DNA of 64,000 nucleotides from Anaeromicrobium sediminis (GTDB lineage: Bacteria > Bacillota > Clostridia > Peptostreptococcales > Thermotaleaceae): contig NZ_NIBG01000001.1 of the NCBI RefSeq assembly GCF_002270055.1, positions 186,001 to 250,000 of the forward strand, read 5' to 3'. The notes beneath the pieces were generated by a model. It had not been told where the DNA came from and searched no databases. It saw nothing but the letters and a program-made list of their open reading frames with translations. The translations under genes were made by a program, and so were the position numbers. The stretch's first letter is position 1, and each line of letters starts with the position of its first letter. Shown here piece by piece: positions 7,885-16,989 of this stretch.

Positions 7885-8934
7885 ATGAAAAAATATATGC
7901 TTTTTATTGTTATATGTTTATTACTAACTTTTGCATTAATTAACTCAATGAATAACGCCCTAACTATGGACACTGTATCAAAAAATGAATCTGTTTTATA
8001 TGAATACAATGAAGGTATCTCTTATAAGGCCTATACTAACAAGATGATTGATACATACATTATGGTATCAGCTTTATATTTAGATTTTAAGAGTAACACA
8101 TTACTGCCAAATACAGATAAACACCCTTTATATGTAAAGGCCAAGAACCACTTCACACCTTATAAAAACCATCCTTTTATTAAGGATTTTTCAAAGTATG
8201 TAAACTACCATGGACAAGGGTATATTGAATTCAAATTAGATAGGAACAAAGCAATGGCTGCCACCTTAAAAAATGATATTAATAAAAGCATAAGTGTAGA
8301 TTCTCATAAAATAAATTTTGACTCAATAGAAGCTAGCCCTACGGTGACCATAGTTAAGGGAAGTATTGATAGCATATTTGATTTAGCCAAGGAGCAAATA
8401 TCAGGTGAGATGTTTAGAGTAGATGAACTAGATTTAAGTCTGATTGTGAATGGAACCTCCTATGAATGTACCGGAGCTGATATGAGTACTAATATGGATG
8501 GTATGAAATTTGAATATTCTTTCCCCCCTTTACCTGATACATTAAAATCATTAAACTTTGAACTGAAAAGTTTTAAGGCTAATGAAAAAGTAGAAAAAAA
8601 TATAAACCTTAGAAAAGGCGTGACTGATACTATAGTTAATCTGATAAATAAAAAAATAGTAATTAATAGGGTATACGAAAAGGATCACGAAACCTTAGTT
8701 ACTTTCACTTCTACAGATGATATTTTACTATCACCTGTTACGCTCATTGTTGATGGAAAAGATGTTAGTCTAAAGAATACAACTACTAATACAAGAGAAA
8801 AGCTATCAGATGGTACCATAAGTCATACAAGAACTATGCACTTTCCAGCTAAGGGAAATAACTTAAAACTATATATAAGTAAAATCTATTATACTAAAAA
8901 TTATGACAAAAAAATAAATATTCCTTTACATTAA
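7885..8934 (+). CDS. Secreted or membrane-anchored protein of unknown function
   Basis: 349 residues; ATG 7885 is chosen because GAGGAGG ends eight bases upstream. The N-terminus KKYMLFIVICLLLTFALIN is a signal anchor or signal peptide without a lipobox Cys. The remainder is soluble, rich in beta-strand-like segments, with no catalytic motif I recognise. The middle (LSLIVNGTSYECTGADMS) and C-terminal parts look like repeated beta domains. It stands alone between the transketolase genes and an MscS-type channel. Confidence 0.55.
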   Translation: MKKYMLFIVICLLLTFALINSMNNALTMDTVSKNESVLYEYNEGISYKAYTNKMIDTYIMVSALYLDFKSNTLLPNTDKHPLYVKAKNHFTPYKNHPFIKDFSKYVNYHGQGYIEFKLDRNKAMAATLKNDINKSISVDSHKINFDSIEASPTVTIVKGSIDSIFDLAKEQISGEMFRVDELDLSLIVNGTSYECTGADMSTNMDGMKFEYSFPPLPDTLKSLNFELKSFKANEKVEKNINLRKGVTDTIVNLINKKIVINRVYEKDHETLVTFTSTDDILLSPVTLIVDGKDVSLKNTTTNTREKLSDGTISHTRTMHFPAKGNNLKLYISKIYYTKNYDKKINIPLH

Positions 8935-9090
8935 AAATAGGTAGACTTTCAAATAAGTTTACCTATTTAAATTTACTAAGAATTAGTGTATAGTTTAAAA
9001 CATAAGTATTTCATAATATTAAAATGCAAACATATTGAATAAATCATTTATACCATATTGACTTATTGGAATTAGATAGGGGAGATTCTT

Positions 9091-9960
9091 TTGCAAGTAG
9101 CTTGGGCATATATCAATGAAAATCATTTACTATATAAGGGAGGTTGGACCCTTATAGGGTTAATTATAACCTTATTACTCATCCGAGTCATTAATCGTGT
9201 TTTATATTCTATTATGGAACATAACAATAAATACTATGTAGCAAAAAAAAGAGTATACTACTTCTTTAGTTCTGTTTTTGTTATATGCTCCATATTTCTT
9301 TGGTTAGATTCTATGGATAGTCTAACTACCTATTTCGGTCTTGTATCAGCTGGTATAGCTATAGCATTAAAGGATTTGTTTGCAAATATTGTAGCATGGA
9401 TCTTTATTATACTTAGAAAGCCCTTTGAAGTTAGCGACAGAATCCTAATTAATGACCAACAAGGAGATGTTATAGATATACGCATGTTTCAGTTTACTTT
9501 AATGGAAATATCATCCTATGAGGATGGTGAACAAAGTACAGGACGTATTGTAAATATTCCTAATTACTATATATTTGTAAATTCGCTGATTAACTATAAT
9601 AAAGGATTTAAATATATCTGGAATGAAATAAGGGTCCTCATTACTTTTGAAAGTGATTGGCAAAAGGCTAAAGAGATATTGACTGATATTAGTAATAATC
9701 ATTCGCTACATTTATCTGATGAAGCATCTAAAATGATTCAACAGGCAAAAAAAAGATATATGATTCACTACAATAAATTAACACCAATTGTGTATATGGA
9801 TGTAAAAGAAAGTGGCATTCAATTAACTATGCGTTATCTTTGTATGCCACGTCAAAGACGAACTACCGTAAATAACATATGGCAAGATATACTACAAAGA
9901 TTTGATAAAGAAGAAAACATTAAATTAGCTTACCCAACAATAAGGGTTACTCAGAGTTAG
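9091..9960 (+). CDS. Mechanosensitive ion channel, MscS family
   Basis: 289 residues from TTG 9091; AGGGGAG about seven bases upstream supports this start. Two to three membrane helices (about 14-32, 52-68, 75-110) lead into the MscS pore/beta signature: GLVSAGIAIALKDLFANIVAW, then FEVSDRILINDQQGDVIDI. A soluble vestibule domain follows. It should act as a tension-gated safety valve in the cytoplasmic membrane. Monocistronic, with a terminator shortly after. Confidence 0.9.
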   Translation: MQVAWAYINENHLLYKGGWTLIGLIITLLLIRVINRVLYSIMEHNNKYYVAKKRVYYFFSSVFVICSIFLWLDSMDSLTTYFGLVSAGIAIALKDLFANIVAWIFIILRKPFEVSDRILINDQQGDVIDIRMFQFTLMEISSYEDGEQSTGRIVNIPNYYIFVNSLINYNKGFKYIWNEIRVLITFESDWQKAKEILTDISNNHSLHLSDEASKMIQQAKKRYMIHYNKLTPIVYMDVKESGIQLTMRYLCMPRQRRTTVNNIWQDILQRFDKEENIKLAYPTIRVTQS

Positions 9961-10013
9961 AAACTTTTTCTCAATTATAGATTATACTAAAAAATTATTA
10001 TACGTATAAGGGA

Positions 10014-10057
10014 AAAATCTCTTGAAATCTATTAAAACGGTTTCAAGGGCTTTTTTT
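10014..10057 (+). terminator. Terminator after the MscS-type gene
   Basis: CTTGAAA (10021-10027) and TTTCAAG (10041-10047) arms followed by GGGC and a run of T's. Confidence 0.65.
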
Positions 10058-10132
10058 ATGTTATTTTATTGTTTTTACAAAATAATTTATTTCAATAAAT
10101 AGAGATAAATAGAGGACATAGAATCATGTCCT

Positions 10133-10999
10133 TTATTTTGACATGCCTTTATTAGTTTCATACATATCTCTAAACTTACCTGGAGATAGACCTATTGTCT
10201 TTTTAAATAAGTTATTAAAATAATTTACGTTAGTGTATCCTACAAGACGTGAAATCTTTGATACAGATAAATCTGTAGATAATAAATGTTTTTGTGCCTC
10301 ACCAATTCTTCTATCCATTAAGTATCTAATCGGTGAAAAACCCAATTCCTTTTTTACTATATGTGCTAAATAAGAGGGACTTATATAAAATTTATTTGCC
10401 AAATCCTTTAGCTTTATATCATACATATAATTTTCATCTATATATAGCTTTATTTTATATGCTAATGATTCTAAATCATGGGATTCTATGTTTTCGTGGG
10501 ATAGGGCTAAACGAGTAATTAAAGTTATAAGTGCCCTTAATAGATTATGACATATTAAATCAAATCCTTCTGCCTGGGTTAGGGATTCTTCAAATATCTC
10601 TAGCATATATTTTTCAACTTTATAAGAATGAGGTCCAGCCTTAATAATAGGGCATACATTATTGGAAATTATACAATTATCATCTATTCCTTTTATAAAA
10701 ATATCCTCTACTCCCAATACGATAGTTTTCAGAGGTGACTTGGGATCAGACGACTCTTGATGTAAAACCTCTTTATTAAAAATCACTATATCTCCTTTTT
10801 GTACTTCATAGTGAACATTATTAATTATAAAATTTCCCTTACCTTCCTTAATATATACAATTTCACTTAAATGTTTATGCATATGCATAGAGTAAAACCA
10901 TTTAGGTTCATCACAAACTTTGCATACATAGGATAAATTGGGTCCGCTTTCATTCCTAAAGATACTATCTTTCACCTTGGATAAACATATTTTAATCAT
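10133..10999 (-). CDS. AraC-family regulator with N-terminal cupin domain
   Basis: 288 residues from ATG 10999, eight bases after AGGAGG; an upstream GTG overlaps that site and was rejected. The N-terminal half is a cupin sensor (HMHKHLSEIVYIKEGKGNF, then KGDIVIFNKEVLHQE). The C-terminal half is the double HTH of AraC/XylS: LKDLANKFYISPSYLAHIVKK and VSKISRLVGYTNVNYFNNLFKK, then GLSPGKFR. It probably senses a sugar or sugar acid and activates neighbouring genes. The TRAP operon and isomerase operon downstream share a non-coding element and are its likely targets. Confidence 0.92.
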   Translation of the reverse strand: MIKICLSKVKDSIFRNESGPNLSYVCKVCDEPKWFYSMHMHKHLSEIVYIKEGKGNFIINNVHYEVQKGDIVIFNKEVLHQESSDPKSPLKTIVLGVEDIFIKGIDDNCIISNNVCPIIKAGPHSYKVEKYMLEIFEESLTQAEGFDLICHNLLRALITLITRLALSHENIESHDLESLAYKIKLYIDENYMYDIKLKDLANKFYISPSYLAHIVKKELGFSPIRYLMDRRIGEAQKHLLSTDLSVSKISRLVGYTNVNYFNNLFKKTIGLSPGKFRDMYETNKGMSK

Positions 11000-11763
11000 A
11001 TAAATCACCTCCTAGTTAATTATAAGAAATTAGTAAAGTGTATTTAATTATGGTCAATATACTACATGGGTTGGCCATTTACAACGTTTTTGACATTATT
11101 ATTTAGGAATAAACAAAATAATATGCTCCCGTAATCCAGCATTACATACAAGAAGGAATTTCTACATTGTTTTTGTCGAAATCGGAGTTCTTGTTGAAAT
11201 TTCAATGAATTTGCTTAAAGGGAAAAAATTATAATAATTGAATATATAAAGATATGATATGTCACTTTACTAAAAAACAATATAATGCAATAGGATGACA
11301 AGATAGTGCAGTTCTATTGAGATAGTAAACTTTTTAATTAGTAGAAATGCCTATTGATAAAAATACAACAAACAAAATAGTGTACATCCCATAACAAGAT
11401 TGTCCGTAGTTAATTATATTCATGAAATGGTATAATAATAATCAAATTAATTAAAATAGTACTTATCTATAAAAATACATCATGTTTTCATAAATATACT
11501 CATTGACACATTAAAAAACTACTTTTCATGAAACCTACTTATATATTATATATTTCATAATTAAATTCAACATGTACATAATCTAAAGAGAAAACCTAGT
11601 GTTTTTATTTCAAGAGATATATTTAACTTTCATTTGTTTAGCTCATTGATCTTTCATATTTCTAAGATATATATTTTGCAGGGGAAAACATTATATTTTA
11701 AGGATTTAGAAGAATCAATGTTCGTATATTCTAATAGTTCAAATTTTTAAAGGAGGAAGGGAA
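11000..11763. other. Long intergenic region between AraC regulator and TRAP operon
   Basis: 764 bases without a gene. It holds the regulatory element at 11281-11411 and a long untranslated stretch before dctP. A TGTCGAA string near 11176 matches a Spo0A box core but is isolated. Confidence 0.5.
11281..11411 (+). promoter_or_regulatory. Paired operator-like element upstream of TRAP operon (copy 1)
   Basis: Block TATAATGCAATA at 11281 and decamers ACAAGATAGT (11298-11307) and ACAAGATTGT (11394-11403), 96 bases apart. The blocks CCTATTGA and ATAGTGTAC lie between. The same set in the same order and spacing occurs at 14858-14989. The decamer is near-palindromic (ACAAnATTGT). Confidence 0.6.
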
Positions 11764-12831
11764 ATGAAAAAAATATTATCCGTATTATTGATGATCACAT
11801 TAATCGCTAGTCTTATGGTAGGTTGTCAATCTAAAGAAAAAAACAATGAAGAATCTAAAGAAACTGTCAGTGAACAGAATGCTGAAGAAAAGGTTTATAC
11901 TTTTAAATTTGCTAATCAGAAGAATGAGCAACATCCTAGAACTGTTTCTATGATGTGGTTTAAAGATGAACTTGAGAAACGTACCAGTGGAAAAATAAAG
12001 GTGGAGATATATCATAGTGGTGTTTTAGGAAAAGAACAGGAGCTTTTTCAAATGACAGTTACAGGAGCCTTACAAGGATATAGAGGCGCTGGATACGAAC
12101 AGTTAAGTGATAAATTTAGTTTATGGAATGTACCATTTTTATTTCAATCCTATGATGAAATTTCCTATTTCGAGCAAAGCGATTTTGCTAATCAGATAAT
12201 GAAAGATGCTTCTAAAAATGGTATCTACATACCCGCTGTTGGATTCACTGGTTTTAGAAATATGATGAATATGAAGAAAAAAATTGAGCATCCATCCGAT
12301 CTTAAAGGATTAAAAATGAGAGCACCAGGTCAAGCTCCTATTATTAACTTTTATAAGGAAGTGGGTGCCCACCCACAAGAAATGAATTTCTCAGATGTAT
12401 ATATGGCCCTAAAGACAGGGGTAGTAGATGGAGTATGTAGTAGTGCATCTGATTTAGAAACTAACAAAATATATGAAGTGGCAAAGCACTTTACATGGAA
12501 TAACTATATGGCTGGTGCTGACCCTTTCATGGTAAATATGAAATGGTATGAATCTCTTCCAAATGATTTAAAGAGAATATTTGATGAAGTTTCTATAGAA
12601 ACTATGGTTTACTCTGACAAATTACTTTCTGAACAGGAAAATGAATTTGCTAATAAGTTACAAGGTGTAGTAGATGATACAGTCCAAGTACTTGAAGATC
12701 CAGAATTGACAAAAGAATGGGTTGAAGCATCAAAGCCCCTTTGGAAAGGATTTGTAGAAGAAGGTTTATTTACACAAGAGGATATAGATAAAGTTGAAGA
12801 AATACTTGAAGAATATCGTAAGAATAATTAA
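11764..12831 (+). CDS. dctP: TRAP transporter substrate-binding lipoprotein DctP
   Basis: 355 residues, AAAGGAGG before the ATG. The signal peptide ends with lipobox LMVGC, so the mature protein is a lipoprotein outside the membrane. DctP features: KFANQKNEQHPR start, GFTGFRNMMN, then LKGLKMRAPG, whose Arg normally binds the ligand carboxylate, and ALKTGVVDGVCSSASDL. It captures an organic or sugar acid and delivers it to DctQM. A hairpin follows, then dctQ. The ligand cannot be told from sequence. Confidence 0.93.
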   Translation: MKKILSVLLMITLIASLMVGCQSKEKNNEESKETVSEQNAEEKVYTFKFANQKNEQHPRTVSMMWFKDELEKRTSGKIKVEIYHSGVLGKEQELFQMTVTGALQGYRGAGYEQLSDKFSLWNVPFLFQSYDEISYFEQSDFANQIMKDASKNGIYIPAVGFTGFRNMMNMKKKIEHPSDLKGLKMRAPGQAPIINFYKEVGAHPQEMNFSDVYMALKTGVVDGVCSSASDLETNKIYEVAKHFTWNNYMAGADPFMVNMKWYESLPNDLKRIFDEVSIETMVYSDKLLSEQENEFANKLQGVVDDTVQVLEDPELTKEWVEASKPLWKGFVEEGLFTQEDIDKVEEILEEYRKNN

Positions 12832-12836
12832 CTAAA

Positions 12837-12860
12837 GTAAGGCCATTTATATGGCCTTAC
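12837..12860 (+). terminator. Hairpin between dctP and dctQ
   Basis: Perfect 10-bp arms (GTAAGGCCAT/ATGGCCTTAC) with a 4-base loop and a weak T-run. It probably lowers dctQM relative to dctP expression or protects the dctP 3' end. Confidence 0.6.
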
Positions 12861-12896
12861 TTGTATTCTATATAGAGAAAGGATGATGCTATTCTT

Positions 12897-13478
12897 ATGG
12901 AATTACTAAAAAAGATAGATACTTTTATTACTCGTTCAATTGAAATAGTCATTACTATTTTTTTTATGATAATCTTATGTCTAGTTTTTATACTAGCCAT
13001 GTTGCGATATGTATTTAGCTCCTCTATAATGGGTGCTAATGAGGTCATAACCATGTTATTCATATATTGTTCATCTTTAGGGGCAGCAATAATGGTAAGA
13101 AATAGGGAGCATATTAAAATATCATTTTTCATTGATAAATTTTCACCCATTGGCAAAAAAATAATCTTAACTATAAACTATTTATTAATTAGTGGATTAA
13201 ACATTTGTCTTGTATACCTAAGCTTTGATTGGATTAAAAACACCTGGGATTTTAAATCTCAAATAACAAAAATTCCATTTTGGTTAGTGGAAATTTCAAT
13301 CCCTATAGGATGTGGCTTAATAGTATTATATTCTCTTAATAACATTCTTTTAATATATACTAACTCTCAAGAGTTTAATATGGAGACCTCTGAAGTAGAT
13401 TTAGAATTAAAAGATGCTCTTATTCAAGTTAAAGAAACACAAGTAGAAGATAAACAAATAGATGGGGAGGTAATATAA
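12897..13478 (+). CDS. dctQ: TRAP transporter small permease DctQ
   Basis: 193 residues with four membrane segments (about 15-37, 50-70, 85-107, 122-145). DctQ features are the LRYVFSSSIMGANEVITM and RNREHIKISFF regions. The C-terminal tail is long and acidic. It links DctP binding to the large permease. The gene directly abuts dctM. AGAAAGGA is about 14 bases before the ATG, so the ribosome site is weaker than usual. Confidence 0.88.
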   Translation: MELLKKIDTFITRSIEIVITIFFMIILCLVFILAMLRYVFSSSIMGANEVITMLFIYCSSLGAAIMVRNREHIKISFFIDKFSPIGKKIILTINYLLISGLNICLVYLSFDWIKNTWDFKSQITKIPFWLVEISIPIGCGLIVLYSLNNILLIYTNSQEFNMETSEVDLELKDALIQVKETQVEDKQIDGEVI

Positions 13479-14756
13479 TTGATACTTTTATTAGTAGGTT
13501 TAGTGCTGTGTCTAGTAATTGGTGTACCAATTGCATATTCACTAGGTGTATCAGGGTTAGCATATTTCTTAGTGTATAGGCCAGAACTTTTAACAGTTCT
13601 ACCTCAAAGACTCTTTGCTGGATTAAATAGTTACTCAATGATAGCCTTACCATTGTTTATTCTTATGGGACAACTGATGAATGATAGCGGTATTACAGAT
13701 AAGATAATCAATTTTAGTAATTTAATCTTTGGAAAAGTAAAGGGAGGTCTTGGTTGTATTAACGTTTTTGCCAGTATGATATTTGGTGGTATATCTGGTT
13801 CATCTGCATCTGATACGGCATCTATTGGTGCCATATTAATCCCTGAAATGGAAAAAAGAGGATATGACAAGGAGTTTGCAGCAGGTATTACAGTGGCCTC
13901 TTCTACTATGGGAATGATCATACCTCCAAGTGTTCCTATGGTTTTATACTGCGTAACTGCAGAACAATCTGTAGGTAAACTATTTTTAGGAGGCTTAATT
14001 CCAGGAGTCTTAATTGGTTTATCACAGCTTATTATAAACATAGTCATATCTTATAAGAGAAATTATCCTAAAGAAGATTTTGTATATTCGTGGGACTATG
14101 TTTGGAGTATAACCAGACAATCCCTCTTGGCGCTTATTATGCCAATTTTTATAGTAGGTACAGTAGTGTTAGGAATTGCAACAGCAAATGAATCTGCATC
14201 CTTTGGGGTTATGTATGCAATTTTTGTTGGATTATTTATTTTTCGTTGTATTAATCCAAGGAATTTCCCTAAACTATTTTTACATGCCATAAAAACTTCT
14301 TCATCAATTATGGCCATAATAGCTATTAGTCAATTATATATATGGATATTGTCTCTAGAGGGAGTTCCACAGGCATTAGCAGCCTTTGTTGTAAGTATGA
14401 ATCTTGCTCCCGCACTTATGCTGATAGCTATTATGATAATAATCCTATTAGCAGGGACTTTTATAGATGTTAGTCCTGCCATATTACTATTGACTCCAGT
14501 ATTTTTACCTGCTGCCATGTCTGTTGGTATTTCTCCAGTTCAATTTGGAGCTTTATTAATATCAGGTCTAGCAGTAGGGGCAGTAACCCCACCTGTTGGC
14601 ACTTGTCTAAATGTAGCTGCAGCCATTTCAGATATGGAAATTGGTAGAATATTTAAGGGAGCAGTTCCTTTTTTAATAGGAAATGTGATAGTTCTTTTAT
14701 TAGTTTGTTTATTCCCAGCAATAACTACATATTTACCTGAGTTACTAGTAAGATAG
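13479..14756 (+). CDS. dctM: TRAP transporter large permease DctM
   Basis: 425 residues, start TTG 13479 with GGAGG eight bases upstream. About 12 membrane segments; DctM signatures include PLFILMGQLMNDSGI, GGLGCINVFASMIFGGISGS, IIPPSVPMVLY, AGTFIDVSPAILLLTPVFLP and GAVTPPVGTCLNVA. It catalyses sodium-driven uptake of the DctP-bound ligand. It is the last gene of dctPQM, followed by a strong terminator. Confidence 0.95.
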   Translation: MILLLVGLVLCLVIGVPIAYSLGVSGLAYFLVYRPELLTVLPQRLFAGLNSYSMIALPLFILMGQLMNDSGITDKIINFSNLIFGKVKGGLGCINVFASMIFGGISGSSASDTASIGAILIPEMEKRGYDKEFAAGITVASSTMGMIIPPSVPMVLYCVTAEQSVGKLFLGGLIPGVLIGLSQLIINIVISYKRNYPKEDFVYSWDYVWSITRQSLLALIMPIFIVGTVVLGIATANESASFGVMYAIFVGLFIFRCINPRNFPKLFLHAIKTSSSIMAIIAISQLYIWILSLEGVPQALAAFVVSMNLAPALMLIAIMIIILLAGTFIDVSPAILLLTPVFLPAAMSVGISPVQFGALLISGLAVGAVTPPVGTCLNVAAAISDMEIGRIFKGAVPFLIGNVIVLLLVCLFPAITTYLPELLVR

Positions 14757-14791
14757 AAGATTTAAATTCTATATATGTTCTAAATAAAACC

Positions 14792-14836
14792 AAGAGTCCC
14801 GTGTTATAAATTTATAGCATGGGACTCTTATTTTTT
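14792..14836 (+). terminator. Terminator of the dctPQM operon
   Basis: Arms AAGAGTCCC and GGGACTCTT extended by an AT stem, followed by TATTTTTT. Confidence 0.85.
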
Positions 14837-14857
14837 AACTCGTACAAAATTAAATAA

Positions 14858-14989
14858 TATAATGCAATAAAATAACAATATAGTGAAGGAGGAATTTAAC
14901 CTAAGGATCAATACCTATTGAAATGAATAGATACATAAGTTTACAAAGAGTAATATAGTGCACTTCTTATAACAATATTGTTCATAGAT
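14858..14989 (+). promoter_or_regulatory. Paired operator-like element upstream of isomerase operon (copy 2)
   Basis: Block TATAATGCAATA at 14858, decamers ACAATATAGT (14875-14884) and ACAATATTGT (14972-14981), 97 bases apart, with ATACCTATTGA and ATAGTGCAC blocks between. It matches the element ahead of dctP. ACAATATTGT is a perfect palindrome. Confidence 0.6.
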
Positions 14990-15110
14990 AAAATACTTTC
15001 TATGGAGTAATGTATATATAGAACCCAATAAGTTATATATGTACTACTTTAATTTTTTCAATAATATAGTTGTTATGGGATGAGAATTAAAACCTAAGGA
15101 GGTTTCAACC

Positions 15111-15974
15111 ATGAAAATTGGTGCCATTACAAATGGATGTAGTTATGATTTTGAGGAAGCTTGTAAAATTTTAAACTCAACAGATGTAAAATATGCAGAA
15201 CTTCAATTTCTGTGGGATAAAGAAGTGGGAGATCACACCCCAGAGGAAATTGAAAAAATAAAAGAACTTCTTAATACTTATAATCTTAAAGTATCATGTA
15301 TATCTAGGCACAACTTTGTAGGATTAAATGTTATGACTACAGAAGTGGACGATGAAAACTACAAAAGACATATGATGTATTTAAAAAAGACTATTGATAT
15401 GGCTAAGGAATTAGGCACTAATCTTGTTAGGACCATGACCTTTGGAAAACAAATGGTTATCTGGGGAGACCATGGAGCTGACAAATGGAATGCAGGTGGA
15501 AATAAATCCTGGGATAAACTATTAAAGCTATTTGAAAAACCAGTTCAATTGGCTGAGGATGAAGGTATTGACTTAGTAATGGAAACGGGTACGGGGGCTA
15601 TGATTACCTCAGGTTATTTAGCAAGAAAGTTAATAGATGACTTGGGAACTAAGCATTTAAAAGTTTTATGGGACCCTTGTAATTCATTATATTGTAATGA
15701 CATATTATTCCCTGATGCATATTATGCAATTCGTGATCATATTGCTCACGTCCATATAAAGGATGCTCATGTTAATATTCCTAAAGCTACAATTGATTTT
15801 TGTCCAATAGGAGAGGGCAATATGGCTCCTTATTTAGAAAATATAGCCAATGCTCTTAAAAAGGATAATTATAATGGAGTAATTTCTTTAGAGAATGTTT
15901 ATAGACCAGATAATGGAGATTATTTAGATGGTTATTACATAGACATTAAAAATATGAAAAGATTATTTGGTTAA
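15111..15974 (+). CDS. Sugar phosphate isomerase/epimerase (TIM barrel, AP-endonuclease 2-like family)
   Basis: 287 residues, AAGGAGG before ATG. Likely metal ligands appear in order: Glu in VMETGTGAM, Asp in LWDPCN, His in HVHIKDA and Glu in ISLENV, as in hydroxypyruvate isomerase, tagatose 3-epimerase and 2-oxo-tetronate isomerase families. It probably isomerises the sugar acid or ketose imported by the TRAP system. The dehydrogenase gene follows 49 bases later. The precise substrate is unknown. Confidence 0.85.
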   Translation: MKIGAITNGCSYDFEEACKILNSTDVKYAELQFLWDKEVGDHTPEEIEKIKELLNTYNLKVSCISRHNFVGLNVMTTEVDDENYKRHMMYLKKTIDMAKELGTNLVRTMTFGKQMVIWGDHGADKWNAGGNKSWDKLLKLFEKPVQLAEDEGIDLVMETGTGAMITSGYLARKLIDDLGTKHLKVLWDPCNSLYCNDILFPDAYYAIRDHIAHVHIKDAHVNIPKATIDFCPIGEGNMAPYLENIANALKKDNYNGVISLENVYRPDNGDYLDGYYIDIKNMKRLFG

Positions 15975-16023
15975 TATAACTTTATCAATTTTACTTTATT
16001 AAAAAATGTAGGAGGGAATAATT

Positions 16024-16923
16024 ATGAAAAATATTGGTTTTGTAGGCCTTGGTGATATGGGAATGGGTATGGCCAAAAACTTTTTAAAAGCTGGATATAC
16101 TGTAAAAGGTTTTGATTTACGTGAAGATAGATTAAATAATTTTGCAACGGCTGGAGGGATATCTACATCTAATTGTGCCGAGGTAGGTAAAGATTCAGAT
16201 GTGGTATTTGTAATGGTATTAAACGGGGATCAGGCTAGAAATGTAGTTTCAGGAGAAAATGGGTTAATGGAGACCATGAGTCCAGGTTCTACTTTAATCT
16301 TAACTGCAACTATAGGACTTAAGCCTATAAAAGACATTGAAAATATCCTTAAGGAAAAGGGGATAAACATGATTGACTCAGGAGTAAGTGGGGGACGTGG
16401 AGGCGCTAATGCTGGAACTTTAACTATGATGGCATCTGGAAGTAGTGAAGTTTTCAAGAATTGCCAAGATATTCTTAATGTGGTGGGAAAGGATATTTAT
16501 CATGTTGGTGAAGAAATTGGTATGGGGCAGGTTGTAAAATCTTGTCTTCAAGCTCTGGTAGGAGCAACATTTCAGGCAACCTTTGAAACTCTAGTCCTTG
16601 GTTCAAAGGCAGGAGTTAAACCTGAGACTTTAGTGGAAGTAATAGGTTCAAGTGTAGTAGGAACTCCTTTATTTAATAATGCAGCTAATCTCATAATGGA
16701 ACGTAAATTTAAGGATACGGGTAGTCACATAGGAACCATGTATAAAGACCTAGGTATAACTATGAACCTTGCGAAGGAATGTGGAGTTCCTATGTTTGCA
16801 ACTGGAGTAGCAATGGAAATGTTCCAAGCTGGTATATCTGCATTCCCAGAGGAAGATAATTGGTGTATAGTGAAATTATTAGAAAACATGGCTGGAACTA
16901 TTGTAAAAAAAGTGAATAGATAA
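16024..16923 (+). CDS. NAD(P)-dependent beta-hydroxyacid dehydrogenase (3-hydroxyisobutyrate/threonate dehydrogenase type)
   Basis: 299 residues, GGAGGG before ATG. N-terminal Rossmann fold GFVGLGDMGMGMAKNF, substrate motif DSGVSGGRGGANAGTL, and catalytic Lys in GQVVKSCLQAL. Length and motifs fit the family that includes GarR, tartronate-semialdehyde reductase and LtnD. With the upstream isomerase it resembles the first steps of four-carbon sugar-acid breakdown, but no matching kinase or aldolase is seen here. A terminator follows. Confidence 0.9.
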   Translation: MKNIGFVGLGDMGMGMAKNFLKAGYTVKGFDLREDRLNNFATAGGISTSNCAEVGKDSDVVFVMVLNGDQARNVVSGENGLMETMSPGSTLILTATIGLKPIKDIENILKEKGINMIDSGVSGGRGGANAGTLTMMASGSSEVFKNCQDILNVVGKDIYHVGEEIGMGQVVKSCLQALVGATFQATFETLVLGSKAGVKPETLVEVIGSSVVGTPLFNNAANLIMERKFKDTGSHIGTMYKDLGITMNLAKECGVPMFATGVAMEMFQAGISAFPEEDNWCIVKLLENMAGTIVKKVNR

Positions 16924-16940
16924 GATCTTATCTTTAATAG

Positions 16941-16972
16941 AAAAGATGGCTTTATATAGGCCATCTTTTTTT
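16941..16972. terminator. Bidirectional terminator between dehydrogenase and giant kinase genes
   Basis: AAAAGATGGC and GCCATCTTTTTTT-type arms with a TATATA loop, lying between convergent genes. Confidence 0.8.
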
Positions 16973-16989
16973 ATTAATGAATTGTATAT

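Noticed and set aside
11170-11180. Spo0A box near 11176
   Set aside because: A single 7-base match is expected by chance in AT-rich DNA.
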